Shown here: in pieces, positions 27,988 to 36,207 of the stretch
Numbering within the stretch: position 1 is the stretch's first letter
Layout of the letters: every line of letters begins with the position of its first letter
Assembly: GCF_902499075.1 (NCBI RefSeq)
Contig: NZ_CABVPP010000009.1
Coordinates: 62,001 to 126,000, forward strand
Origin: Burkholderia pseudomultivorans
Lineage (GTDB): Bacteria; Pseudomonadota; Gammaproteobacteria; Burkholderiales; Burkholderiaceae
Direction: 5' to 3'
DNA: 64,000 nt
Position numbers and translations under genes: made by a program
Notes under the pieces: model-generated
What the model saw: only the letters and a program-made list of their open reading frames with translations
The model's database searches: none
Told to the model about the DNA's origin: nothing

Positions 27988-29319
27988 ATGAACGCGACCG
28001 ATTTCTCGCCGCACGAGGCGGACGAACAGACGTGCGTCGACCATATGCGTGCCTGTCTCGCGCGCGCCGATGCGCATCCCGACGACATCGGCCTCGCGTG
28101 GCTCGCACGCCGCGACGCGGCGGCACTGGCCGACGCGCGCGCATCGGATGCCGCGACGGGCCGCCCGGCACCGCTGGCCGGCCTCGCGCTGACCGTCAAG
28201 GCCTGCTTCGACTGCGAAGGCTGGGTCACGCACGCCGGCTCGCGCGTGCTGGCCGATGCGCCGCCCGCGTCGGCCGATTCAGCGCTGGTGGCGGCGCTGC
28301 GCCGCGCGGGCGCGGTGCTGGTCGCGCAGACCGCGATGACCGAGTTCGCGTACGGCGCGCTCGGCGTGAACCGCGCATACGGCACGCCCGCGACGCCGCT
28401 CGATGCGCGGCGCGAGCGCGTGGCAGGCGGTTCGAGTTCGGGCGCGGCGGTGTCGGTGGCGCTCGGCGCGGCCGACCTGTCGCTCGGCTCGGATACGAGC
28501 GGGTCGGCGCGCATTCCGGCGGCGTTCTGCGGCGTGGCTGGTTTCAAGCCGTCGCGCGGACGCTATGCGGACGCAGGCATGCGTTTCCTGTCGACCAGCT
28601 TCGACGTGCCCGGCCTGCTGGCCGCGACCGCCGATCTGTGCCGGCAGGTCGACGCGGCGCTGCACGGTCGAACGGAGCGTCGGCCGGCGCCGGCTGTCGT
28701 GAAGGACCTGCATTTCATCGTTCCCGAGCGATTCGCGACCGACGACGTCGATCCGGAGGTCGCGCAGGCGTTCGACGCGTGGCTGTCGCGGCTGTCCGCG
28801 CACGGCGCACGAATCGAGCGCAAGCGGCTCGACTGCGCGGCCGAGGCCGGCGCGGTGGCGCGCGCGGGCGGCATCATCGCGGCCGAGGCGTTCATGCTGC
28901 ATCGCGCGCGGCTCGCCACGGACGCGGATCGCTACGATCCGCTCGTCGGCCCGCGCATCGCGGCGGGCGAGCAGGTGCGCGCGCACGACTATGCGGCGGC
29001 CTTGCTGCGGCTGAACGAGCTGGCCCGCGCATACGACGCGGCGCTTGGCGACGCGGACGCGGTGCTGACGCCGACGGTGCCGATGTTGCCGCCGCGCATC
29101 GCCGATCTCGCCGACGAAGCCGTGTATCTCGCGCAGAATGCGCGTGCGTTCCGGCTGACCGAATTCGCGAACCGGCTCGACCTGCCGAGCATCAGCGTGC
29201 CGGGCGACCGGCGGCGCAAGCGGCCGATCGGGCTGCTGATGACGGGGCGTCGCGGCGGCGACACGCGGTTGCTCGACGCGGCGGCGCTCGTCGAACGCGC
29301 GCTCGCCGATGCCGAATGA
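27988..29319 (+). CDS. Amidase-signature family hydrolase
   Basis: A 443-residue amidase with the Ser-cisSer-Lys triad in place: Lys71 (ALTVKACFDCEG), the GGSSSG loop at 147-152 and the nucleophile Ser173 (GSDTSGSARIP). It resembles the amidase domain of allophanate hydrolase and GatA-like enzymes, but lacks the extra C-terminal domain of allophanate hydrolase. ATG at 27988, 19 bases after the ABC gene stop, in the same operon. The likely role is to release ammonia or split an acyl or carbamoyl amide from the imported compound; the substrate is unknown. Confidence 0.92.
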   Translation: MNATDFSPHEADEQTCVDHMRACLARADAHPDDIGLAWLARRDAAALADARASDAATGRPAPLAGLALTVKACFDCEGWVTHAGSRVLADAPPASADSALVAALRRAGAVLVAQTAMTEFAYGALGVNRAYGTPATPLDARRERVAGGSSSGAAVSVALGAADLSLGSDTSGSARIPAAFCGVAGFKPSRGRYADAGMRFLSTSFDVPGLLAATADLCRQVDAALHGRTERRPAPAVVKDLHFIVPERFATDDVDPEVAQAFDAWLSRLSAHGARIERKRLDCAAEAGAVARAGGIIAAEAFMLHRARLATDADRYDPLVGPRIAAGEQVRAHDYAAALLRLNELARAYDAALGDADAVLTPTVPMLPPRIADLADEAVYLAQNARAFRLTEFANRLDLPSISVPGDRRRKRPIGLLMTGRRGGDTRLLDAAALVERALADAE

Positions 29320-29380
29320 TCCGTTTTCCGGCGGCAAGGACGGCCTTGCCATTTTTCATCTTGATTACTCAGAGGTACTC

Positions 29381-29779
29381 ATGATTGTCGTAAGATCGGC
29401 CGATATCGCCCATACCGAACGCCACGCGCACGGCCCCGGCTGGGACAGCAAGCGGATGATCGTCAAGCAGGACGGCGTCGGCTACTCGGTTCACGAGACG
29501 CGCGTGCATGAAGGTGCGGAACTGCATCTGCACTACAAGAACCATTTCGAGACCAACTACTGCGTGGCGGGCGAAGGGGAAGTCGTCGACACGGCGACCG
29601 GCACCGTGCATCGCATCGCGCCCGGCACGATCTACGCGCTGAACCTGAACGATCCGCACATCCTGCGCGCGACGCGCGGCGACCTGCACCTCGTCTGCGT
29701 GTTCAACCCGCCGCTGACCGGGCGCGAGACGCACCGCGAAGACGGCAGCTATGCGCTGCCGGCCGGCGAGGATGCCTGA
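29381..29779 (+). CDS. ectC: Ectoine synthase EctC (orphan)
   Basis: A 132-residue cupin that follows EctC almost end to end. The three iron ligands known from characterised EctC fall at the canonical numbers: Glu57 (HFETNY), Tyr85 (GTIYAL) and His93 (DPHIL). The C-terminal VCVFNPPLTGRETH is also standard. EctC cyclises N-gamma-acetyl-diaminobutyrate to ectoine. ectA and ectB are absent nearby; instead the gene ends an ABC importer/amidase operon. Orphan EctC proteins are known in non-producers and may use an imported precursor or related substrates. Start at 29381 after CAGAGGTACTC; the upstream in-frame extension overlaps the amidase. Confidence 0.93.
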   Translation: MIVVRSADIAHTERHAHGPGWDSKRMIVKQDGVGYSVHETRVHEGAELHLHYKNHFETNYCVAGEGEVVDTATGTVHRIAPGTIYALNLNDPHILRATRGDLHLVCVFNPPLTGRETHREDGSYALPAGEDA

Positions 29780-29851
29780 CGAACGGCGACCCTCGGCCCG
29801 CGCGCCGTGCCCATGCGGCGGGCGGCATGCGGGCGGCAGCCAACGCGGCGT

Positions 29852-30526
29852 TCAGGCCGCGTCGCGGTGGCTGCGCTTGATCGCTTCGACGAGCATCCGC
29901 TCGGAATCGTCGAGATAGCGTGCGAGCGTGGTGACGGCCTCGCTGCGGCGATTTTGCGTGAGCAGATCGTAGATCTGGTATTCGCGCTGGATCCAGTCGG
30001 GCGTCTGCACGCGTTTCTCGTCGGGATCGGACGCGAACACGAGACGCAGCTGCGCGGAGATCGTGCGGAAGAATTCGTCGAGCAGCGCGGACTTCTGCAG
30101 CGCGACGATATGCTGGTGAAAGCGCAGGCTGTGCGTGCCGACCGCCTGCCAGTTCTCCTTCGCGAGTTCGCGCTCGGCCGCGCGGATCGCCGACTGCATT
30201 TTCTCGAGCAGCGGCGGCTGCGCGAGTTCGGCCGTGTTCAGCGCATGCAGTTCGAGCGTGCGGCGCGCGACATAAAGATCGCGCACGTCCTGGCGATTAA
30301 GCGTGCGCACGACGACGCCCTTGTGCCGCACGAACGTGACGAGCCCTTCGCGGCCGAGCTGATGCAGGACTTCGCGAAGCGAGTTGCGTGACGTGTCGTA
30401 TTCGGCCGCGAGGTCCATTTCGATCAGCGCGGTGCCGGGCGGCAGCTTGCCGCTGATGATGTGCTCGCGCAGTTGATGGCTGATCCGGTCGGCGACCGAT
30501 TGTCCTCTCGCTTTTTCGCTTGCCAT
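29852..30526 (-). CDS. GntR-family regulator with FCD domain (FadR subfamily)
   Basis: A 224-residue regulator. The N-terminal winged helix is VADRISHQLREHIISGKLPP then LIEMDLAAEYDTSRNSLREV and GLVTFVRHKGVVVR. An all-helical FCD ligand domain spans about residues 85-210. Some usual metal-ligand histidines of FCD domains seem replaced (EYQIYDLL where EHRAI is common), though this alignment is by eye. It lies 78 bases downstream of the DUF1989 gene on the same strand and faces the ectC operon convergently. The duplicated palindrome upstream of both operons is its probable operator, giving autoregulation plus control of the transporter genes. Confidence 0.93.
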   Translation of the reverse strand: MASEKARGQSVADRISHQLREHIISGKLPPGTALIEMDLAAEYDTSRNSLREVLHQLGREGLVTFVRHKGVVVRTLNRQDVRDLYVARRTLELHALNTAELAQPPLLEKMQSAIRAAERELAKENWQAVGTHSLRFHQHIVALQKSALLDEFFRTISAQLRLVFASDPDEKRVQTPDWIQREYQIYDLLTQNRRSEAVTTLARYLDDSERMLVEAIKRSHRDAA

Positions 30527-30604
30527 GCTGTTCGTTCGCTCCTGTCCTGATCGTGCGCCGCCGGCGTGGCCGGCCGGCGGCGTTGCGTCATTCTACGGGC
30601 TTTG

Positions 30605-31465
30605 TCATGCGTTTCCGTCGTGCTGCCAGTCGGCGCGCGGCGGCTGCATCCCGTGCTGGCCGCGATACGGCGCGACGGGCGGCGACGACCAGCCTTCGAG
30701 CAGCGTCGCGTCGAGCTGGTAGATCTCGACGCCGAGCGGCCGGCACACGTCGATCGGATCGCGCGCGTCGGGGCCCCACATCGGCACCGACAGGTCGCCG
30801 CCCGGGCACGTCGACATCGCGCACAGCAGGTCGATTTCCGCGAAGAACTCGAGATAGTCGCCCGGTTTCGCGGGGCAGGCTTTCATGAAGTACTTGTCGT
30901 CGTCGTTCAGGCCCGTGCACTGGAACACGTTGAGCACGTCGTGCACGTCGAATTCGGTCAGCCCGTACGGCGCGACCGCGCGCACGAGGTTCGAATGGCA
31001 GTGGAAGTGGAAATCCTCGCCGGTCAGCAGCTTGTTCACGTACGGGTCGCAGCGCGTGCCGAGCAGGTCGTGCACGCGGCCGCCGTCGCTGTCGACGCCG
31101 TAGTCGGCGAGCGTATCGTCGGTGATCGTCGCCATCGGCCGCAGATACGGCAGCGTCGACCACAGGCGGTCGAAGGTCGTCACGTGCGCGGCCTGCAGCT
31201 GGCGCGTGCGCGACGCCCACATGCGTTCGCGCGGATTGTGGAGGTTCCACATGTTGAAGTCGGCGACCTGCGGGCCTTCCAGCGTGACGATGCGAAACAC
31301 GTGGCCGGCCGGCACCGTCCACGCGAATCCGCTGCGGATCGGCACGACATGCGACTCGATGCGCCGGCGCGCGTCCTGGCGCTGCGCGATCGCGGAATAA
31401 AAGGATTTGTCGACGTTCAGGACGGAGCCTTTGGTGACCTGGTAGGCGGCGGGATAGTTCGACAT
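30605..31465 (-). CDS. DUF1989 / urea carboxylase-associated family protein
   Basis: A 286-residue DUF1989 protein. Recognisable segments are AWTVPAGHVFRIVTLEGPQV followed by ADFNMWNLHNPRERMW, the cysteine/histidine-rich GEDFHFHCHSN, and DVLNVFQCTGLNDDDKYFM. DUF1989 includes the UAAP1/UAAP2 pair, shown elsewhere to be a carboxyguanidine deiminase in guanidine degradation, but this single longer protein belongs to a different, uncharacterised branch. It is probably a metal-dependent C-N hydrolase. It is the first gene of a minus-strand pair with the GntR regulator, behind operator site 2. Its pairing with an amidase echoes urea/guanidine pathways, without urea carboxylase. Confidence 0.85.
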   Translation of the reverse strand: MSNYPAAYQVTKGSVLNVDKSFYSAIAQRQDARRRIESHVVPIRSGFAWTVPAGHVFRIVTLEGPQVADFNMWNLHNPRERMWASRTRQLQAAHVTTFDRLWSTLPYLRPMATITDDTLADYGVDSDGGRVHDLLGTRCDPYVNKLLTGEDFHFHCHSNLVRAVAPYGLTEFDVHDVLNVFQCTGLNDDDKYFMKACPAKPGDYLEFFAEIDLLCAMSTCPGGDLSVPMWGPDARDPIDVCRPLGVEIYQLDATLLEGWSSPPVAPYRGQHGMQPPRADWQHDGNA

Positions 31466-31554
31466 GGCACGGTGCTCTCGGACGGGGTTGGCAGATGCGG
31501 ATATCCGGCCGAATTCCTTTGTGGTGGCCGGTCAGGCGTCAATTTCGATGTTGG

Positions 31555-31569
31555 ATTGTTCAACAATTT
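31555..31569. promoter_or_regulatory. GntR operator candidate, site 2 (ATTGTTCAACAATTT)
   Basis: The same 15 bases found at 25421-25435, containing the 13-bp palindrome ATTGTTCAACAAT. It lies about 90 bases upstream of the DUF1989 start (31465), almost the same distance as site 1 from its gene. Identity of position and sequence supports one regulator controlling both operons. Confidence 0.72.
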
Positions 31570-31660
31570 GTGGCGCTGCGGGGAGTATAGGGCGAAGGCG
31601 GGGAGCCGTGTCAATCGGTGGAAAGTACGGAGGGCGGGTGCGCGGCGCGTGACGCGCAAT

Positions 31661-31686
31661 AAAAAACCGCCGGCATGTGCCGGCGG
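31661..31686 (-). terminator. Rho-independent terminator of the small exported protein gene
   Basis: Read on the minus strand: CCGCCGGCA-CA-TGCCGGCGG followed by TTTTTT, about 40 bases after the stop at 31727. A perfect 9-base G+C stem with a six-T tail. Confidence 0.93.
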
Positions 31687-31726
31687 TTGCGATGCGAGCC
31701 TCGCGGCCCGGGCGACGCGAAACGCG

Positions 31727-32272
31727 TCAGGCCTTGATTTCCGGCCCGCGTGTGGCCGGAACGGCCGGTGCGTTCGGTACGGTGGGTGCGGCCGATCGTG
31801 CTGCCGGCCGGGCCGGCACGATCACGACGACCGGTTCGGGCATCGCCCACGCCGGCACCGCGAACCCGACCGGCTGCGACATCGGCATCGCGAATGCGTT
31901 GGCGAGCGCGATGTGCTGGAGCGCGATCATCTGCTGCTGCATCGCGATCATCTGCGCCTGGGCGGCCTGCATCTGATACCGGGCGGCCTGCATCTGCCGC
32001 ATCGCGGCCTCCGGCGGCATGCCGCCCGACGACGTGGCGGTCTGCATCTCGAAGCTCGCGCCACCGTGCGGGCTGCGCCAGCTCCACGTGCTGACCTTCA
32101 TCGGACCGACGGCGGTCTGCACCGTGCGGGTCTCGGCTTTCACGGGCACGGCCTGCCCGTTGACATTGACGAACATCGGCTGTGCGGCGGGGGCGGCGTC
32201 GGCCTGCCCGGCTATCGCGAACACCGGCATCAGCGCCAGTGCGCCCGCCGCCATGGACGAACGGAATCGCAT
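31727..32272 (-). CDS. Exported Gln/Met/Ala-rich hypothetical protein
   Basis: A 181-residue protein with a signal peptide (MRFRSSMAAGALALMPVFAI, cleavage near ADA-A). A short beta-rich part (residues 27-75) contains STWSWRSPHGGASFEMQTA. A helical low-complexity segment follows (MRQMQAARYQMQAAQAQMIA and on, about residues 90-125), then an alanine/proline-rich tail. I do not recognise a family. The helical segment could form a coiled coil. It has its own terminator and stands alone. ATG at 32272 with GGAG upstream; a longer in-frame start lacks signal-peptide features. Confidence 0.8.
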   Translation of the reverse strand: MRFRSSMAAGALALMPVFAIAGQADAAPAAQPMFVNVNGQAVPVKAETRTVQTAVGPMKVSTWSWRSPHGGASFEMQTATSSGGMPPEAAMRQMQAARYQMQAAQAQMIAMQQQMIALQHIALANAFAMPMSQPVGFAVPAWAMPEPVVVIVPARPAARSAAPTVPNAPAVPATRGPEIKA

Positions 32273-32581
32273 CTTGGTATCTCCATCAAACGATACTGAT
32301 CGAATCGACATTGAAGCCATCGTGCGGCTCACGGAATGAGCCACTGCCGACTATGCAACCGCAGGCTTAAAGCAGGATTAAAAAAACGGCGGCCGGCCGC
32401 GCCGCTTCTCAGGCGCGCTGCGCCACTGGATGGAATCGGCACTCAACCTCGTCCACGCCAGGGTAAATCGCGTCGAACCGCGCAACAGCAGGCACAATAC
32501 GCCATTCGACGCGTTGCGCACGCGCGTTCGCCATTCGAACAGCGCGCGGTCGCGACGCCGCCTGCCTTTTTCCCGGTCGTC
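32273..32581. other. 309-base divergent intergenic region with terminator-like palindrome
   Basis: The region holds the promoters of the exported protein (minus) and the MFS exporter (plus). At 32389-32400 GCGGCCGGCCGC is a 12-bp palindrome next to seven A residues (32380-32386). Read on the minus strand this is a G+C hairpin followed by T7, about 110 bases upstream of the exported-protein gene, where an attenuator could sit. No gene is seen. Confidence 0.4.
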
Positions 32582-33829
32582 ATGAATCCCACATCCGCTT
32601 CCGCGCGCGGGTCGAACTCGCCGCGCTTCCTGCTGTTCCTGATCTGCCTGTTCTCGTCCGCCGGCCAGCTCGCGATCGACATCTACGTGCCCGCGCTGCC
32701 CGACATGGCGCGCTCGTTCGCGACGACGCCGCAGGCGATCCAGTCGAGCGTGTCGGGCTACATGGCGGCCTACGCGCTCGGCCAGCTGATCTTCGGCCCG
32801 ATCGCCGACGCGTACGGACGCAAGCGCGTGCTCGCGTTCGGCCTCGTGATCTACACGATCGGCTGCCTGTTGTCGCTCGGCGCGCCGAACCTCGAGACCT
32901 TCGTGCTTGCGCGCGCGCTGCAGGGCTTCGGCATCGCGACCACCAACCTGCTGGCGAAGGCGATCATCACCGACTCGTTCTCCGGGCAGGCGCTGATGCA
33001 TGCGTTCACGTACATGTCGATCGCGTGGGGCCTCGCGCCGATCGTCGCGCCGGTGATCGGCGCGCACCTGCAGACCTGGTTCGGCTGGCGGTCCTGTCTC
33101 GTGTTTCTGCTCGTGTATTCGCTGGCGATGTGGGCGCTGCTGTGGCACTACAAGGAGACGCTGCGCCAGCCCGTGCATCTCGAACCGCGCACGCTGATGG
33201 CGAACGCGGGCAAGGTGCTGTCGAGCCCGGTGTTCCAGAGCTGCTTCCTCGCGCAGGGGCTGTGCTACAGCATCCTGCTGGTGTTCAACATCGTCGGGCC
33301 GTTCATGGTGCAGAACACACTGCATCGGCCGCCGACTTTCTTCGGCTATCTCGCGCTCGGGATCGGGCTGATGTATTTCCTCGGCGGTCTGTCGAACCGG
33401 ATCCACGGGCCGCGGCTGCCGAGCGCCGAACAGCGGCTGCGCATCGGCGCGCGCGTGATGGCGGGCGCGTCGGTCGCGATGCTGGTGCTCGGACTGACGG
33501 TCGGCCTGCGCGTGTGGACGCTCGCGACGCCGGTGCTCGTGATGGGCTTCTGCGCCGGCGCGATGTATCCGACGCTGATGGCGAAGGGCAATTCGCTGTT
33601 TCCGCATATCGCGGGCCTGACCAGCGCGATCCTCGGGTGTGCGCTGCTGCTCGTGTCGTCGGCGATGATGGGGCTCGCGGGGTTCGTATCGGTGCAGGTG
33701 CTGACGCCGCTCGCGGTGTTCTTCGTCGCGCTGTCGTTGGTCGTCGTGTGGATGGTGACCAAGCTGCTGCGTTATCTGACGGCGCAGCAGGCGGCGAGGG
33801 TTGCGTGCGGGAGTGGGGAGGCGGCGTAG
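32582..33829 (+). CDS. Bcr/CflA-type MFS drug exporter
   Basis: A 415-residue, 12-helix MFS protein of the DHA1 Bcr/CflA group: LAIDIYVPALPDMARSFATT in helix 1, the loop FGPIADAYGRKRVLAFGLVI, and VLARALQGFGIATTNLLAKA. Members export bicyclomycin, chloramphenicol or sulfonamides; the substrate here is undefined. ATG at 32582 begins the conserved protein (MNPTSASARG); the long in-frame open stretch before it is basic and not protein-like. Its stop is 23 bases from the stop of the convergent lipoprotein gene. Confidence 0.92.
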   Translation: MNPTSASARGSNSPRFLLFLICLFSSAGQLAIDIYVPALPDMARSFATTPQAIQSSVSGYMAAYALGQLIFGPIADAYGRKRVLAFGLVIYTIGCLLSLGAPNLETFVLARALQGFGIATTNLLAKAIITDSFSGQALMHAFTYMSIAWGLAPIVAPVIGAHLQTWFGWRSCLVFLLVYSLAMWALLWHYKETLRQPVHLEPRTLMANAGKVLSSPVFQSCFLAQGLCYSILLVFNIVGPFMVQNTLHRPPTFFGYLALGIGLMYFLGGLSNRIHGPRLPSAEQRLRIGARVMAGASVAMLVLGLTVGLRVWTLATPVLVMGFCAGAMYPTLMAKGNSLFPHIAGLTSAILGCALLLVSSAMMGLAGFVSVQVLTPLAVFFVALSLVVVWMVTKLLRYLTAQQAARVACGSGEAA

Positions 33830-33852
33830 GCGCGGGCGGCCAACCGGCCGCC

Positions 33853-34542
33853 TCACAACGGCTGCGCCGCCCCCGCCTGCGTCAATAGCGAAACGGCCGC
33901 CGCATCAGGCATCCCGTTCGCATCGATCGCGCCGGCTTTCGCGAGTGCGTCGAGATCGCCGTCGACGCCCGGTTGCCCGACCGTAAACGGCGTCGTCAGG
34001 AACGCCGGCGTCGCGAACGCGACCGCATAGCGTTGTTGCAGATTCGTCACGACGGCCGATTGCGCGGCCTGCACGATACCTGGATCGTTCATCGCGCGCT
34101 GGAAGCGCGCGCTACCCTGGAAGTTGCCGATCAGTCCGGCGGTATTCGTGCCGAGCCGCGCCGCGAGATAGACGAGCATCAACTCGGTCTCGGGTGTCGT
34201 GTTGAAGGTGCCGCCCGCGTAGGCCAGCGAATGCAGGCTCGTGCCGCCCGACGTCACGGTCAGCACGCACGGCAGCGCCGCATTGACCGTCACACGATAG
34301 TTGCCGCCGCCGTCCGTCAGCGTGGTGGCGGAGCCCTGCGCGCAACTGACCGTCACCGGCGCGCTCGCCAGCGCGGCGCCCGTGGCGGCCGTGCCCGACA
34401 GCGCGACGGTTTGCGTGTTGTCGTTGAAGCAGACGTCGACGCCGAAGCACGCGTCGCCGTTGCAGGCCTGCAGCGCGGCAAGCGCGGCGACGCAGGCCGT
34501 GAGCAGCGCGGGACGAATGAAGCGCGCGGAGGGAATGTTCAT
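33853..34542 (-). CDS. Hypothetical lipoprotein with carboxypeptidase-regulatory-like domain
   Basis: A 229-residue protein with a signal peptide and lipobox (LAALQAC), then a short cysteine-bearing stretch (NGDACFGVDVCFND). A beta-sandwich-like region (residues 43-110: TQTVALSGTAATGAALASAP, TLTDGGGNYRVTVNAALPCV) resembles carboxypeptidase-regulatory or Big-type repeats. The C-terminal helical half has no recognised family. It is presumably an envelope lipoprotein of unknown role. ATG at 34542 with GGAGGGAA upstream; an ATG-less extension upstream is unlikely. Convergent with the Bcr-type exporter. Confidence 0.82.
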   Translation of the reverse strand: MNIPSARFIRPALLTACVAALAALQACNGDACFGVDVCFNDNTQTVALSGTAATGAALASAPVTVSCAQGSATTLTDGGGNYRVTVNAALPCVLTVTSGGTSLHSLAYAGGTFNTTPETELMLVYLAARLGTNTAGLIGNFQGSARFQRAMNDPGIVQAAQSAVVTNLQQRYAVAFATPAFLTTPFTVGQPGVDGDLDALAKAGAIDANGMPDAAAVSLLTQAGAAQPL

Positions 34543-34746
34543 GGTCGCCTGCGATCGGGACAAACTCGCCCGTATTGTCGATCGAATCGATCGCGCTCAC
34601 AACGGGATCGCTTTTGCCGGCCGCGATACGCCGGACTCGCGACGGCGAACCTTTCGATTTCCTTCGCGATTGGTTATGCTGCGGAACGATTAAAAAACGA
34701 CGAGAGAACGCGCCGTGCCCGACGAGGGCGGCGCGCCGTTTCCGAC

Positions 34747-36129
34747 ATGAACCAGAAACGACTGACGGGCCAACCCAGCGTGATGAGTGACGGCGGCGAG
34801 CCGGCATCGACGGCACGCACGATCCGCAACGACATGCGGCCCATGCGCGCGACGCGCGCGATCGGCCTGACGAAATTGACCGCCTCCGTGCTCGCGGGCG
34901 TGACGTTGTGCTACGGCGCGGCATGCGCGGCGCCGCCCGCCGAAGACGATGCCGCCACTGCACCGGCAGCCAGCACCGCGTTCGACACGACATCGTCGGC
35001 GTGTACGCACGTGGCCGCCGCGACCGCCTATCCCGTTGCCGCCAAACCGGAAGCGCCGCCGCCGCTGAAAGGGCGCGTGACGGATGCGACCGGCGTGCTG
35101 GGCGCCGCGTGCGCGTCCGAACTGACCGCGCGTCTGGCCGATCTCGAAAGCCGGCTCGGCGTGCAGATGGCGATCCTGCTGGTCGGCTCGACCGGCCATT
35201 CGACGATCGAGCAATTCGCGACCGACGTGTTCGACACATGGCAGCTCGGCCGGAAGAAGGTCGACAACGGCCTGCTGCTCGTCGCCGCGCTCAACGACCG
35301 CACCGTGCGGATCGAGGTCGGCTACGGGCTAGAAGGCGCGATACCGGACATCGTCGCGGGGCGCATCATCCGCGAGCGCATCGTGCCGGCGTTTCGGGCG
35401 CAGCGCATCGAAGCCGGCGTGAGCGACGCGGTCGATGCGCTCGCTCGCGAACTGATGCCGCCGCAGACGGCCGCAGCGGACAGCACGACGCCGGACGCGC
35501 TGTCGCGCGGGCGCGATGACATCGCGGAACAGGACACGGCGCAACTTGTCCCGCAGGCGAATGTCGCGCCGCGGCGCGACAACGGCCTGCCCGAACGGAA
35601 ATCCCCCGATACCGGCAGCGTGCGGTTCTGGTTCCTGCTCGGACTCGCGAACGTCGCGCTCGGCGTCGTCGGTGCGTGGCGCGGGTTGCGTCGACGGATG
35701 GTGCTCCCGGCCGGCTACCTCGTTGCAGCGATCGTGCCGGGCCTGATGCTGCCGATCGGCGAGATTTTCAACGGCAATTTCGAGGCGATCCTGGGCGCCG
35801 CGCTGTTCGTCCCGACGGCGGCGGGCGCGGCCACCAGCCTGCTGGGCATGGAACTGGTCCGGTCCGCGCGCGTGCGCAAATACACGGCGATCGTCGGCGG
35901 TGTGCTGTTCATGGTGATCGCGATCGGGCGTCAGATGGAATATTCGATCAAGGAGATCCTGTCCGGGATCTTCAGCGTGCTGTTCGTGCTCGCGGCGATC
36001 TGGGCGAAACTGACCGGCGGCGGTTCCTCGTCCTCGTCGTCCCGCTCGCGATCGTCGTCGAGCTCGGACTCGAATTTTCGCGGCGGCGGCGGCTCCAGCG
36101 GCGGCGGCGGTGCATCGGGCCGCTGGTAG
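34747..36129 (+). CDS. TPM-domain (YgcG-like) membrane protein
   Basis: A 460-residue protein. The TPM/DUF477 domain spans about residues 115-240 (GRVTDATGVLGAACASELTA, GRKKVDNGLLLVAALNDRTV, RIEVGYGLEGAIPDIVAGRI). About four membrane helices follow (290-420), and a serine/glycine-rich tail ends in GGGGSSGGGGASGRW, the usual YgcG ending. The start is uncertain: 34747 is used, but 34834 (MRPMRATRAIGL) gives a cleaner signal peptide ending ACA-A. It precedes lemA by 78 bases; TPM and LemA genes are commonly paired, with a suspected envelope role. Confidence 0.85.
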   Translation: MNQKRLTGQPSVMSDGGEPASTARTIRNDMRPMRATRAIGLTKLTASVLAGVTLCYGAACAAPPAEDDAATAPAASTAFDTTSSACTHVAAATAYPVAAKPEAPPPLKGRVTDATGVLGAACASELTARLADLESRLGVQMAILLVGSTGHSTIEQFATDVFDTWQLGRKKVDNGLLLVAALNDRTVRIEVGYGLEGAIPDIVAGRIIRERIVPAFRAQRIEAGVSDAVDALARELMPPQTAAADSTTPDALSRGRDDIAEQDTAQLVPQANVAPRRDNGLPERKSPDTGSVRFWFLLGLANVALGVVGAWRGLRRRMVLPAGYLVAAIVPGLMLPIGEIFNGNFEAILGAALFVPTAAGAATSLLGMELVRSARVRKYTAIVGGVLFMVIAIGRQMEYSIKEILSGIFSVLFVLAAIWAKLTGGGSSSSSSRSRSSSSSDSNFRGGGGSSGGGGASGRW

Positions 36130-36207
36130 AGCGCCACAGCGCACGCGCGCGACCGCTTCTTTTTACCCTTCGCTCCGTCCGGAGCATTCAACCGGAAGCA
36201 ATCCACG

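Noticed and set aside
29309-29380. A longer start for EctC at 29309
   Set aside because: The 24 extra residues overlap the amidase end and do not resemble EctC; the start at 29381 puts the iron ligands at their canonical numbers.
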